Source: Clostridia bacterium
GTDB lineage: Bacteria; Bacillota; Clostridia; Oscillospirales; CAG-272
Length of the DNA: 27,147 nt
NCBI GenBank assembly: GCA_017452565.1
Contig: JAFTMF010000034.1
Location: 1-27,147 of the forward strand
Direction of reading: 5' to 3'
Under the pieces are notes generated by a model that worked only from the letters and a program-made list of their open reading frames with translations, had not been told where the DNA came from and searched no databases. Below are positions 15,027 to 23,100 of the stretch, piece after piece. Within the stretch, counting starts at the first letter, position 1, and the number at the start of each line of letters is the position of its first letter. The position numbers and the translations under genes are program-made.

Positions 15027-16792
15027 TGGCAAAACGAAATAAATACGACGTGGATGAATCGTTGGAGCAGGGCTTTGACTTCTCGAAACTGAAACGCTCC
15101 ATTGTGTACGTAAAGCCTTACGCTAAGTTGATGCTTCTTGCGTTGGGATTGTCTATGCTGGGTTCTCTCCTTGGTTTGGCGACTCCGATTTTGCTTCAAA
15201 AGGCAATGGACGTTGCCATTCCGAATGGCGATATCAATATGGTAGTAAAGCTGGCGCTTGCTTCCTTGGGACTCGTAGTGGTGGCAACCATCTTCGGTGC
15301 AATCCGCGGTGTGATTATGTCCTACTGTGGTCAGTCCATCGTCTACGATATCCGTAAGGACGTTTTCGATCACCTGCAGATTCTTCCTTTTTCCTACTAT
15401 GACAGCCGACCCCACGGTAAGATTTTGGTGCGTGTGGTCAACTACGTCAACAGCGTTTCCGACTCGCTGACCAACGGTCTGGTGAATGCCATTTTGGAAC
15501 TGCTCAATCTCTTTTTCATTACGGGATATATGTTCTCCATCAACGTACGTCTGTCACTGATTATTTTGTCGGGCATGCCCGTTCTTTTGGCGTTCATCCT
15601 CCTTCTGAAAAACGTGCAGAAAAAGGCAAACTTCGACAATAATAACAAAAACTCCAATCTCACGGCCTATACCTGTGAGGCGATTGAAGGCGTCAAGGTC
15701 TCTCAGATTTTCCGAAGACAGAAAGAGAATCAGAAAATCTATGGCAGACTGAACCGCGAGTATCAGAAGGCTTGGTATAAAGCGGCCTATCTGAACAATA
15801 TGATGGGTCCCGTTACCGAAAACCTGAAGCAGTGGGTGCTGTGTCTGGTTTATATCGGCGGTATCCTCTGGATCTCTCCCTCCGTGGAGATTGGTGTGCT
15901 CATCGCTATGGCGACCTACGCCTCCAAATTCTGGCAACCGGTCATCAGCCTTGCCAATATCTATAACAACCTCATCAAGACGATGTCCTATCTGGAGCGC
16001 ATTTTCCAGACCATCGACGAGCCGGTGGATATCTGCGATGGTCCCGAAGCCAAGCCGCTTCCCGATATGCAGGGCAGAGTAGAGTTCCAAAACGTGCGTT
16101 TCGCCTACGAAAAGGATTACTACGTTCTGAAGGGCGTGGATCTGACTGTAGAAAAGGGACAGCGCATTGCGCTGGTTGGCCCCACGGGCTCGGGTAAATC
16201 TACCATCGTTAATCTGATCAGCCGATTCTACAACGTTACCGAGGGCAAGCTCCTCATTGACGGGGTAAACATCAACGATATCACTCTCCACTCGCTCCGT
16301 TCGCAGATGGGTATTATGTTGCAGGACAGCTTCATCTTCACCGGTACCATTGCCGACAACATCCGTTACGGCAAGCTGGATGCCACCGATGAGGAGATCC
16401 GTGCCGCTGCCCGTGCAGTTTGCGCAGACGAATTCATTTCCCAGATGGAGCAGGGCTACGACACTCCCGTCACCGAACGAGGCGGAATGCTCTCCCAAGG
16501 CGAGCGACAGCTTATTGCATTTGCCCGCACGATGGTCTCCGATCCTGCGATCCTGATCTTGGACGAGGCAACCTCCTCTATCGACGCCAAGACCGAGAAA
16601 CTTCTTCAGCAGGGTATTGAAAAGCTGATGGAGAACCGCACCTCTTTCGTCATTGCCCACCGCCTCTCTACCATCCGTAACTGCGATAAGATTCTCTACA
16701 TCGACGGCGGCGAGATCAAGGAAGCCGGTACCCACGATGAGCTGATGGCGAAGAAAGGTTACTACTATCGCCTCAGCACCGCACAGGACTAA
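15026..16792 (+). CDS. Heterodimeric ABC exporter, catalytic-site subunit
   Basis: The 588-residue partner also carries a membrane domain (about 30-330) and an ATPase domain (about 350-585). Walker A GPTGSGKS is at 385-392, Walker B ends ILDE with catalytic E514, and the switch histidine H545 (VIAHRLST) is intact. Its signature is altered to LSQGE (489-493). Thus its own Walker A/B pairs with the canonical LSGGQ of the other subunit to form the working site, and its odd signature faces the degenerate one. The start overlaps the upstream stop by one base. AGGAGG lies within the end of the first gene. A small membrane protein gene follows 10 bases later. Confidence 0.93.
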   Translation: MAKRNKYDVDESLEQGFDFSKLKRSIVYVKPYAKLMLLALGLSMLGSLLGLATPILLQKAMDVAIPNGDINMVVKLALASLGLVVVATIFGAIRGVIMSYCGQSIVYDIRKDVFDHLQILPFSYYDSRPHGKILVRVVNYVNSVSDSLTNGLVNAILELLNLFFITGYMFSINVRLSLIILSGMPVLLAFILLLKNVQKKANFDNNNKNSNLTAYTCEAIEGVKVSQIFRRQKENQKIYGRLNREYQKAWYKAAYLNNMMGPVTENLKQWVLCLVYIGGILWISPSVEIGVLIAMATYASKFWQPVISLANIYNNLIKTMSYLERIFQTIDEPVDICDGPEAKPLPDMQGRVEFQNVRFAYEKDYYVLKGVDLTVEKGQRIALVGPTGSGKSTIVNLISRFYNVTEGKLLIDGVNINDITLHSLRSQMGIMLQDSFIFTGTIADNIRYGKLDATDEEIRAAARAVCADEFISQMEQGYDTPVTERGGMLSQGERQLIAFARTMVSDPAILILDEATSSIDAKTEKLLQQGIEKLMENRTSFVIAHRLSTIRNCDKILYIDGGEIKEAGTHDELMAKKGYYYRLSTAQD

Positions 16793-16802
16793 GGAGGTTT
16801 CA

Positions 16803-17018
16803 ATGAAAACGTTTTACAAGATTTTTATGATTGTATTAGCGGTCGTTCTTGCCATCCTGCTGGTGCTCAACGTCAGCTTCTTCCTTTCCGGTTCACTGGA
16901 GATGGATCCCACTCCCGAGCAGGTTGAGAAGGGCAGAATCGGATACGGTGCGGTGATTGTCTCGCTGGCGATTGCCGAAGGCATCGTGATCGGACGAATT
17001 TTTCGGAAAAAGCGGTGA
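16803..17018 (+). CDS. Small membrane protein in the ABC exporter operon
   Basis: The 71-residue product has two hydrophobic segments (about 5-30 and 46-66) around a short acidic loop (EMDPTPEQVEKGR) and ends in a basic RKKR, so both ends should be cytosolic. AAGGAGG lies five bases before the ATG and the gap to the exporter stop is ten bases, with a strong terminator just after, so it is the last gene of that operon. No known family was recognised. An accessory role for the exporter is a guess from position alone. Confidence 0.75.
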   Translation: MKTFYKIFMIVLAVVLAILLVLNVSFFLSGSLEMDPTPEQVEKGRIGYGAVIVSLAIAEGIVIGRIFRKKR

Positions 17019-17037
17019 GATAGCCGCTGATATAAGC

Positions 17038-17065
17038 AAAAGGACGGCAAAAGCCGTCCTTTTTG
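17038..17065 (+). terminator. Intrinsic terminator of the ABC exporter operon
   Basis: AGGACGGC (17041-17048), an AAAA loop and GCCGTCCT (17053-17060), flanked by an A-run before and a T-run after. A textbook terminator 20 bases after the small gene. Confidence 0.9.
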
Positions 17066-17084
17066 CGTTGGTTGGGGCCCAAAG

Positions 17085-17182
17085 AGGGCGGCAAGTATTT
17101 GCCGCCCTTCAAAAAAGTTTTGGGAGATCCAAGAACCCTTTTTCAAAAGGGTTCTTGGCGGAGTTTGAGGCGGAGCCTCAAA
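17085..17182. repeat. Cluster of three further perfect hairpins
   Basis: A 10-bp stem (17085-17094 with 17099-17108), a 14-bp stem with a two-base gap (17129-17142 with 17145-17158) and an 8-bp stem (17164-17171 with 17175-17182) follow one another between convergent genes. The last ends six bases before the phosphoglycerate mutase stop, and may end that transcript. The layout resembles dispersed intergenic repeats seen in Oscillospiraceae (recollection). Confidence 0.6.
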
Positions 17183-17187
17183 TAGAA

Positions 17188-18843
17188 TTACTTCACTTCG
17201 ATGATGCTCTCGTCCCACATTTCGGGAGCGGCGTAGCCCATCAGGTTTACGGTGGTAGCGGCCACATTGGAGAGACCGAACTGACCGTTGTCAGCTTTTA
17301 CGGTGTAAGCGTCCTTGTTCTGATTATCGTAGATGATGCAGGGAACGCGGTTCAGCGTATGAGAGGTCTTTGCCTTGGGCTTGCCGTTCTTGTCATACTT
17401 CACGTTACCCTTCTTATCCACCTCGTACATCTCGTCGGCATTGCCGTGGTCAGCAGTGATGATTGCCACGCCGCCCATCTTGTCGATGACGGGGAGCAGA
17501 CGAGCCAGCTGGAGGTCCAGTGCCTCTACGGAGATCTTGGTAGCGGCAAAGTTACCGGTGTGGCCAACCATATCGCCGTTGGGATAGTTTACACGGATAT
17601 AATCGTACTTGCCGGACTCGATGAGCTCGATCATCTTGTCGGTGATCTCAGCGCACTGCATCCAGGGGCGCTGCTCGAAGGGAACGATATCGGAGGGCTT
17701 TTCGATATAAGTCTCCAGAACCTCGGAGAACTTGCCGGAGCGGTTGCCGTTCCAGAAGTAGGTTACGTGACCGTACTTCTGGGTCTCGGAGATAGCCGCC
17801 ATACGGATCTCGGAGTCAGCCATATATTCGCTCATAGTGTTGGTGATTTCGGGGGGATTTACCAGATAGCGGGAGGGGATATGCAGGTCGCCGTCATATT
17901 CCAGCATACCGGCGTACATCACGTCGGGCTTCTTTACACGGTCGAACTTGTTGAAGCTGTCGCCCTCGTCGAATGCCTTGGAAATCTCGATGGAGCGGTC
18001 GCCGCGGAAGTTGAAGAAGATCACGCTGTCGCCGTCTTCCATCGCACCAACGGGCTTGCCATCCTCAGCAATCACGAAGGGAGCCAGATCCTGGTCGATG
18101 GCACCGGTCTCGGCACGCAGGGTGGTGTAAGCCTCGGCAGCAGATGCAAACTGTCTGCCCTCACCCAGTACGTGAGTCTTCCAGCCTGCCTCTACCATTG
18201 CCCAGTTTGCCTCGTAACGATCCATAGTGATCTTCATTCTGCCGCCGCCGGAAGCGATCTTGCAGTCGAAGTCAGCGTCGCGCAGGGAAGTGAGGAAATC
18301 CTCGAAGGGAGCGATGTAATCCATACCGGAGGTTTCGCCAACGTCACGGCCGTCCAGCAGGATGTGCACGCGAACCTTGCCAATGCCTTCGGTCTTGGAC
18401 TGTGCAACCATCGCCTTCAGGTGGTCGATGTGGGAGTGCACGTTACCGTCGGAGAACAGACCCAGGAAGTGGAGGGTGGAGTTGTTGGACTTTACGTTCG
18501 CAATCAGATCGCACCAAGTCTTGGAAGTGAACATCTTGCCGCTCTCGATGGAATTGGAAACCAGCTTTGCACCCTGTGCAAATACCTGACCTGCGCCCAG
18601 CGCGTTGTGACCAACCTCGGAGTTGCCCATATCGTCGTCAGAGGGCAGACCAACGGCGGTGCCGTGTGCCTTCAGAGCCACGCAGGGATAGTTTGCCATC
18701 AGCATATCCAGAGTGGGGGTGTTTGCCATTGCAACCGCGTTGCCTTCATTGGCGGAAGCGAGGCCGATACCGTCCATTACGATGGTAACAACGGGACCCT
18801 TCACGCCTGCATAATTGTCGGAAATTTTCGTAAGCTTTGCCAT
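17188..18843 (-). CDS. gpmI: 2,3-bisphosphoglycerate-independent phosphoglycerate mutase
   Basis: The glycolytic enzyme interconverts 3- and 2-phosphoglycerate with two manganese ions. At 551 residues it is somewhat longer than the usual 510 or so. D24 in VMDGIGL and the phospho-accepting serine S75 in GNSEVGHNALGAGQ mark the phosphatase domain; LDGRDVGETS lies in the transferase domain, and DHGNADEM and GHTGNF near the end supply further metal ligands. The C-terminal part has a lysine-rich insertion (about 470-495). The ATG at 18843 was chosen over one three codons upstream because AAGGA then lies eight bases away, not fused to the start. It is a single gene between two ABC exporter operons. 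Confidence 0.95.
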   Translation of the reverse strand: MAKLTKISDNYAGVKGPVVTIVMDGIGLASANEGNAVAMANTPTLDMLMANYPCVALKAHGTAVGLPSDDDMGNSEVGHNALGAGQVFAQGAKLVSNSIESGKMFTSKTWCDLIANVKSNNSTLHFLGLFSDGNVHSHIDHLKAMVAQSKTEGIGKVRVHILLDGRDVGETSGMDYIAPFEDFLTSLRDADFDCKIASGGGRMKITMDRYEANWAMVEAGWKTHVLGEGRQFASAAEAYTTLRAETGAIDQDLAPFVIAEDGKPVGAMEDGDSVIFFNFRGDRSIEISKAFDEGDSFNKFDRVKKPDVMYAGMLEYDGDLHIPSRYLVNPPEITNTMSEYMADSEIRMAAISETQKYGHVTYFWNGNRSGKFSEVLETYIEKPSDIVPFEQRPWMQCAEITDKMIELIESGKYDYIRVNYPNGDMVGHTGNFAATKISVEALDLQLARLLPVIDKMGGVAIITADHGNADEMYEVDKKGNVKYDKNGKPKAKTSHTLNRVPCIIYDNQNKDAYTVKADNGQFGLSNVAATTVNLMGYAAPEMWDESIIEVK

Positions 18844-18877
18844 AATAATCATCCTTCTCCGATGCCAAAATTGTGTG

Positions 18878-18935
18878 CCGACGGTGCATCGGTAGCCGTC
18901 GGTACCGGAAAAAAGCCATATCTTTTTCTATTATA
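18878..18935 (-). promoter_or_regulatory. Promoter -10 and leader hairpin of gpmI
   Basis: TATAAT on the minus strand (18935-18930) with no good -35 at 16-18 bases. The leader then holds a 7-bp perfect stem (18902-18896 with 18884-18878) with an 11-base loop. Whether the hairpin regulates is unknown. Nothing further is seen up to 19009. Confidence 0.4.
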
Positions 18936-19009
18936 AACCATAATTGTGAACAAAATATGTAGAATAGGGAAATCCTGACAATTTTTTTGTGTATCGTAGG
19001 ATGCCCCGT

Positions 19010-19103
19010 TGTAGGGGCGCATTCTATATGCGCCCGAATAAACGTCTTTAGGGAATGGTAAATCGTAGGAAAAGAACGGGCGGATATAGAATCCGCCCCT
19101 ACA
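19010..19103. repeat. Inverted pair of 27-nt hairpin repeats
   Basis: Copy 1 (19010-19036) begins TGTAGGGGCGCATT; copy 2 (19077-19103) is its reverse complement except at two positions. Each copy is itself a hairpin (GGGCGcAT/ATgCGCCC or GGGCGgAT/ATcCGCCC with a TCTAT loop), and the two differences are paired with each other, so the stem is kept in both. The copies face each other over 40 bases. This motif resembles a dispersed repeat of gut Clostridia. Confidence 0.75.
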
Positions 19104-19132
19104 GTTGTTTGCGAATGGGGTGGCGTGAACGA

Positions 19133-19327
19133 TCAATCCTCCCCCTCCAGCTCCTTCACCAATGCCTGCATCTCTGCGCGGGTGGTAGCCGACTCGGCTC
19201 GGTAGAGAAACTGAGTCTGTGCTTTCTTGTCCAGCTCTGCGTAGCGCTGGAGGGCGGAGGGGTGGAGGGCGAGAGTGAGGGCAAATCCAACGGGCATTTC
19301 GGGAGTGGGCGTTTTATCTTGTTTCAT
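19133..19327 (-). CDS. Small helical protein of unknown function
   Basis: The 64-residue frame has the pattern PVGFALTLALHPSALQRY, then AQTQFLYRAES and AEMQALVKELEGED, which looks like a compact helical domain: an F-x-L-A-L segment, an A-L-x-x-Y/F helix, and a final E-M-x-x-L-V helix. I recall similar short tails in YdeI/OmpD-associated-like proteins of Clostridia, but do not assert membership. The start is uncertain: ATGs at 19327 and 19339 are both possible, with only a weak GATGG site for the first. The frame runs on upstream into the ABC terminator. It lies after that terminator, so it needs its own promoter or read-through. Confidence 0.55.
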   Translation of the reverse strand: MKQDKTPTPEMPVGFALTLALHPSALQRYAELDKKAQTQFLYRAESATTRAEMQALVKELEGED

Positions 19328-19360
19328 TCTATCAACCATCTTTCGTATCGATTTAGGGCA

Positions 19361-19402
19361 AAAAAATCCCCGTGAAGATAGTATCTCCACGGGGATGCTT
19401 TT
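19361..19402 (-). terminator. Intrinsic terminator of the second ABC exporter operon
   Basis: A 9-bp perfect stem (ATCCCCGTG 19366-19374 with CACGGGGAT 19388-19396) is followed by six or more T on the minus strand, and by CTTTTT on the plus strand, so it works in both directions. It lies about 26 bases after the stop of the minus-strand exporter gene. Confidence 0.88.
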
Positions 19403-19427
19403 TATGTCAGCGGGGCGAAAATTTGGC

Positions 19428-21236
19428 TCAGTCCTCGAACTGGCTGTTCCACAGATCGGCGTAGAATCCGCCCTTCTGCAGAAGGGTATCGTGATCGCCC
19501 TGCTCGATGATGTTGCCGTCCTTCATTACCAAAATAATATCAGCTTCCCGAATGGTAGACAGTCGGTGTGCAACGATGAAGGAAGTGCGTCCCTTCATCA
19601 GCTTGGCAAAGGCAGATTGAATCTTCTGCTCGGTACGGGTGTCGATGGAGGAGGTGGCCTCGTCCAGAATCAGCAGCGGCGGCAGGCAGAGCATAATGCG
19701 GGTGATGCAAAGCAGCTGCTTCTGACCGGCGGAGAGCATACCGCCATCCTCGCCGATTACGGTATCGTAACCATTAGGCAGTCTGCGGATGAAGCTGTGG
19801 GCGTGGGCGGCCTTGGCGGCGGCGATCACTTCCTCGTCGGTAGCGTCGGGGCGACCCATCGTGATGTTCTCCCGGATCGTGCCGGCTTTCAGCCAAGTCT
19901 CTTGGAGCACCATACCGTAATTCTTGCGCATAGAGTGACGGGTCACGCCTCGGATGTCCTGTCCATCCAGCGCAATCGAGCCATCTTTGACGTCATAGAA
20001 GCGCATCAGCAGATTGATCATCGTTGTCTTGCCGCAGCCGGTGGGGCCGACGATGGCAATGCGCTGACCGGGCTTCACGGTGAGGTTCAACCCTCGAATC
20101 AAGGGCTTTTCGGGAACGTAGGAGAAGGAGACGTCGTTGAGTGCATACGCTCCCTCCGCCTTGCCCATCTCGGGGAGCGCGGAATCGTCGGACTCGGCGG
20201 GGGCTTCCATCAGCTCAAAGAGCCGTGCGGCGCAGGCCAGCGCATTCTGCAGCTCGGTGACCACGCCCGAGATCTCGTTGAAGGGTTTCGTATATTGGTT
20301 GGCATAAGCCAGCAAGCTGGACAGCAGACCGACGGTCAGCAATTTTCCGCTGACAGCACCGATACCGGCGGCAATGCCTGCGGCAGAGTAGAGCTCGTTG
20401 TGAGAGATCACCGTCAGCGCACCCACCAGCGCAACGGCGGCGTAAACCACGCTATTGACGAATCGGGTGCAGGGATTGGTGAGGGAGGAGAAGAAGATGG
20501 CCTTCAGCGAGCAGGCGGTGAGTCTGCCGTTGATCTCGTCGAATTTCTCCATAGCGGCGTCCTCGTGACAAAATGCCCGAACTACCTTCTGACCGGTGAG
20601 CATTTCCTCCACGAAGGCGGTCTGCTCGCCGCGGGTCTTGGATTGGAGCTGGAACATAGAGTGGGTACGGGATGCGATGAATGCGGCTACCACCAGCGAA
20701 AGAGGGGTTACCAGCACCACCACCAGCGCAATCTGCCAAGAGAGGGAGAGCATAAAGAAGAGGGTTCCCAAAATCGTCAGCACACCGGTGAAGAGCTGGG
20801 TAAAGCCCATCAGCAGACCGTCGGAGAACTGCTCCGCATCGGCAGTGACACGGGAGAGCAGATCACCTGTGGACTTGGTATCCAGATAGGACAGGGGGAG
20901 CTTCTGAATCTTGCGGAATGCATCCGCACGGATGTCACGCACCACGTGATAGGTGATGCGGTTGTTGCAAACGTTCATCAGCCACTGAGCGGCGGCGGTG
21001 AGGGCGATCACCACGCCCGCCTGCAGAAGCAGATTGGCGATCACGGCAAAATCAACCCGACCGGGGGCGACGATGCTGTCGATGGCAGTACCGAACAGGA
21101 TGGGCAGATAAAGGGTCAGTGCCACGGTAACGGTGGCAAGCAAAATGGAGATCGCCAACAGCGGCAGATGCCGTTTAATGTATCGCAGAACCTTCTTCAA
21201 GGTAGCGACGTCCAGTTTTTTCTTCTGTTTTGCCAT
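19428..21236 (-). CDS. Second heterodimeric ABC exporter, catalytic-site subunit
   Basis: The 602-residue half-transporter has a membrane domain (about 20-330) and an ATPase domain (about 360-600). Walker A GPTGCGKT is at 397-404, Walker B LLILDE supplies catalytic E526, and the switch histidine is H557 (IVAHRLST). Its signature is altered to LSAGQ (501-505). The ATG at 21236 was chosen because AGGAGG lies just before it; the frame extends 79 codons further, but that part is unlike the family and overlaps the upstream gene in another frame. The start is one base after the upstream stop, showing translational coupling with its partner. Substrate unknown. Confidence 0.93.
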   Translation of the reverse strand: MAKQKKKLDVATLKKVLRYIKRHLPLLAISILLATVTVALTLYLPILFGTAIDSIVAPGRVDFAVIANLLLQAGVVIALTAAAQWLMNVCNNRITYHVVRDIRADAFRKIQKLPLSYLDTKSTGDLLSRVTADAEQFSDGLLMGFTQLFTGVLTILGTLFFMLSLSWQIALVVVLVTPLSLVVAAFIASRTHSMFQLQSKTRGEQTAFVEEMLTGQKVVRAFCHEDAAMEKFDEINGRLTACSLKAIFFSSLTNPCTRFVNSVVYAAVALVGALTVISHNELYSAAGIAAGIGAVSGKLLTVGLLSSLLAYANQYTKPFNEISGVVTELQNALACAARLFELMEAPAESDDSALPEMGKAEGAYALNDVSFSYVPEKPLIRGLNLTVKPGQRIAIVGPTGCGKTTMINLLMRFYDVKDGSIALDGQDIRGVTRHSMRKNYGMVLQETWLKAGTIRENITMGRPDATDEEVIAAAKAAHAHSFIRRLPNGYDTVIGEDGGMLSAGQKQLLCITRIMLCLPPLLILDEATSSIDTRTEQKIQSAFAKLMKGRTSFIVAHRLSTIREADIILVMKDGNIIEQGDHDTLLQKGGFYADLWNSQFED

Positions 21237-21237
21237 C

Positions 21238-22962
21238 TCAGCCCACCTCCTTCGCATCACGGGGATATTGCGCATAGTGGATCTCGCTGTAAACGGGGCA
21301 GGTCTCCAGCAGCTCTTCGTGCTTGCCGATGGCAACCGCCTCACCGTCCTCCAGCACCAAAATCTGATCGGCGTGGCGGAGAGATGCGGTACGCTGGGAC
21401 ACGATGAACACCGTAGGCGCATCGGGGAGCGCCCGAATTGCCGCACGGAGCTTCGCATCGGTGGCGTAGTCAAGAGCTGAGGCGGAATCGTCCAGGATCA
21501 GAATCTCGGGATGAGTCGCCAGCGCACGGGCGATGGTCAGTCTCTGTCGCTGACCGCCCGAGAGATTGCGTCCGTTTTGCTCCACGATGGCGTCCAGCCC
21601 ACCCTTTTTCTCGATGATGTCCAGCGCCTGCGCCGCAGAGAGAGCATTTTTCAAAGTCTCGTCATCGGCATCGGGCGCGCCGAAGCGGAGATTGTCCCGA
21701 ATGGTGCCTGCAAAGAGCTGTGCCTTCTGGGGAACCACGGCGATCTTTTTACGAAGGGCTTCGGGATCCCAAGCCTGCACGTCCAGACCGTCTACCAGCA
21801 CCGTGCCGCCCGTGGCATCATAGAAACGGGGGAGCAGATTCACCAGCGAGCTCTTGCCCGAGCCGGTACCGCCGATGATGCCCACCGTCTCACCCTTTTT
21901 CACGGCGAGATTAATGCGGGAGAGGGCTTCGTCACCGCCACCGGGATAGGTGAGGGAAATGTTCCGCAGTTCCACGGCATAGTCGGTGTTCTCACGCTTG
22001 CCGGCAATGGGAGCGGGTGCGGATTCGGCCTCCAGCACCTTGCCGATGCGGGAGAGTCCCGCAAAGCCACGGGTCATAGTGATAATCAGATTGGCCAGCT
22101 TCACCAGCTCGATGAGAATCTGGGACATATAGTTGTACAGCGCTACTACCTCGCCTTGGCTGAGGATGCTGTCGTTCACCAGTTCCGCACCTTGCTGAAT
22201 CAGACAAACGATGGCAAGGTTGATGATGACGTAGGTCAGAGGATTCATCAGAGCGGAGAGCATACCCACCCGTCTCTGCATCTTGTTCAGATCGTCATTG
22301 CGGCTGTCAAAGTCCTCGATCTCGTCCTCTTCCTTGCAGAATGCACGAATGACCCGCACACCGGTGAGGTTCTCACGGGTAATACCCAGTACCCGATCCA
22401 GCTTCTCCTGCACCTTGCGGTAGAGGGGGATGGAAAGGAGCATAATGCCGAACACCACGATAGACAGCAGCGGAATGGTGACCACGAAGATCAACGCCGC
22501 CTGCACGTTGATGGTGAAGGCCATAATCATGGCACCGAACACCACCACGGGGGAGCGGAGGAAGAGACGAAGGGTCAGGTTCAGCGCAGACTGCACCTGA
22601 TTCACGTCGCCGGTCATACGGTTGATAAGGGTGTTCACGCCGATCTTGTCCAGCTGAGCGTAGGTGAAGGTCTGAATCTTCTCAAATAGTATATGACGGA
22701 GCTTAGCGGCAAATCCTACCGATGCTTTGGCGGCAAAATACTGAGCAGTCACGGCGCAAATCAGACCGACAAGACCCAGTGCCACCAGCACCAGCGTCAT
22801 TTGCAGAACGTAGCCCCGATCGCCTTCTCCGATGCCGCGGTCGATGATAGATGCCACCACCAGCGGTACGAAGAGCTCGAAGGAAGCCTCCAGCAGCTTG
22901 AACAGCGGCGCAAGGATGGATTCCTTCTTGTAATCTTTCAAATAAGATAGCAATTTTTTCAT
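21238..22962 (-). CDS. Second heterodimeric ABC exporter, degenerate-site subunit
   Basis: The 574-residue protein has a membrane domain (about 15-310) and an ATPase domain (about 328-570). Walker A GGTGSGKS is at 364-371, the signature LSGGQRQR (467-474) is canonical, but the Walker B ends ILDD so that the catalytic residue is D492, and the switch position is Q523 (IVSQRTAS). It is therefore the degenerate-site subunit, mirroring the gene at 13251. A perfect consensus promoter lies at 23010-23038, yet the ribosome site before the ATG is weak (only a GGGTAACC-like stretch), an unusual mix in this window. It is followed by its partner with a one-base gap. Confidence 0.92.
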   Translation of the reverse strand: MKKLLSYLKDYKKESILAPLFKLLEASFELFVPLVVASIIDRGIGEGDRGYVLQMTLVLVALGLVGLICAVTAQYFAAKASVGFAAKLRHILFEKIQTFTYAQLDKIGVNTLINRMTGDVNQVQSALNLTLRLFLRSPVVVFGAMIMAFTINVQAALIFVVTIPLLSIVVFGIMLLSIPLYRKVQEKLDRVLGITRENLTGVRVIRAFCKEEDEIEDFDSRNDDLNKMQRRVGMLSALMNPLTYVIINLAIVCLIQQGAELVNDSILSQGEVVALYNYMSQILIELVKLANLIITMTRGFAGLSRIGKVLEAESAPAPIAGKRENTDYAVELRNISLTYPGGGDEALSRINLAVKKGETVGIIGGTGSGKSSLVNLLPRFYDATGGTVLVDGLDVQAWDPEALRKKIAVVPQKAQLFAGTIRDNLRFGAPDADDETLKNALSAAQALDIIEKKGGLDAIVEQNGRNLSGGQRQRLTIARALATHPEILILDDSASALDYATDAKLRAAIRALPDAPTVFIVSQRTASLRHADQILVLEDGEAVAIGKHEELLETCPVYSEIHYAQYPRDAKEVG

Positions 22963-23009
22963 TGGTTACCCGATTTCCATAGTTTTCCCAAAAAGGGATA
23001 TTTTTGCCT

Positions 23010-23038
23010 ATTATACCCCATCCCGTGGGAAATGTCAA
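23010..23038 (-). promoter_or_regulatory. Perfect consensus sigma-A promoter
   Basis: On the minus strand TTGACA (23038-23033), a 17-base spacer and TATAAT (23015-23010): all twelve bases match consensus. It drives the second ABC exporter operon, with a leader of about 40 bases. Confidence 0.9.
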
Positions 23039-23059
23039 GGGAGAGGCGCAGGAAAGACG

Positions 23060-23087
23060 AAAATCCCACCCAATTGGGTGGGATTTT
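23060..23087 (-). terminator. Palindromic terminator after the GRAM-like protein gene
   Basis: A perfect 28-base palindrome (arms of 14, AAAATCCCACCCAA and its complement) lies 13 bases after the stop of the 23101 gene. Each strand ends in TTTT, so it can act both ways. It separates this gene from the promoter of the ABC operon. Confidence 0.8.
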
Positions 23088-23100
23088 AGAGAAGCAGAGC

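Noticed and set aside
17085..17182. Hairpin cluster as a CRISPR array or structured RNA
   Set aside because: The three stems differ in sequence and spacing, so there is no repeat-spacer pattern; intergenic repeats/terminators explain them.
17068..18936. Long plus-strand open frame (622 codons) opposite gpmI
   Set aside because: It mirrors gpmI exactly, lacks a ribosome site and domain signs, and comes from codon bias in the sense gene.
19275..21407. 710-codon plus-strand frame opposite the second ABC exporter
   Set aside because: Shadow of a clear ABC gene; the product is low-complexity Gly/His/Gln-rich with no family features.
21237..21473. 79-codon upstream extension of the second exporter's catalytic subunit
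   Set aside because: It overlaps the partner gene in another frame and is Arg/Ser/Pro-rich, while AGGAGG directly marks the ATG at 21236.
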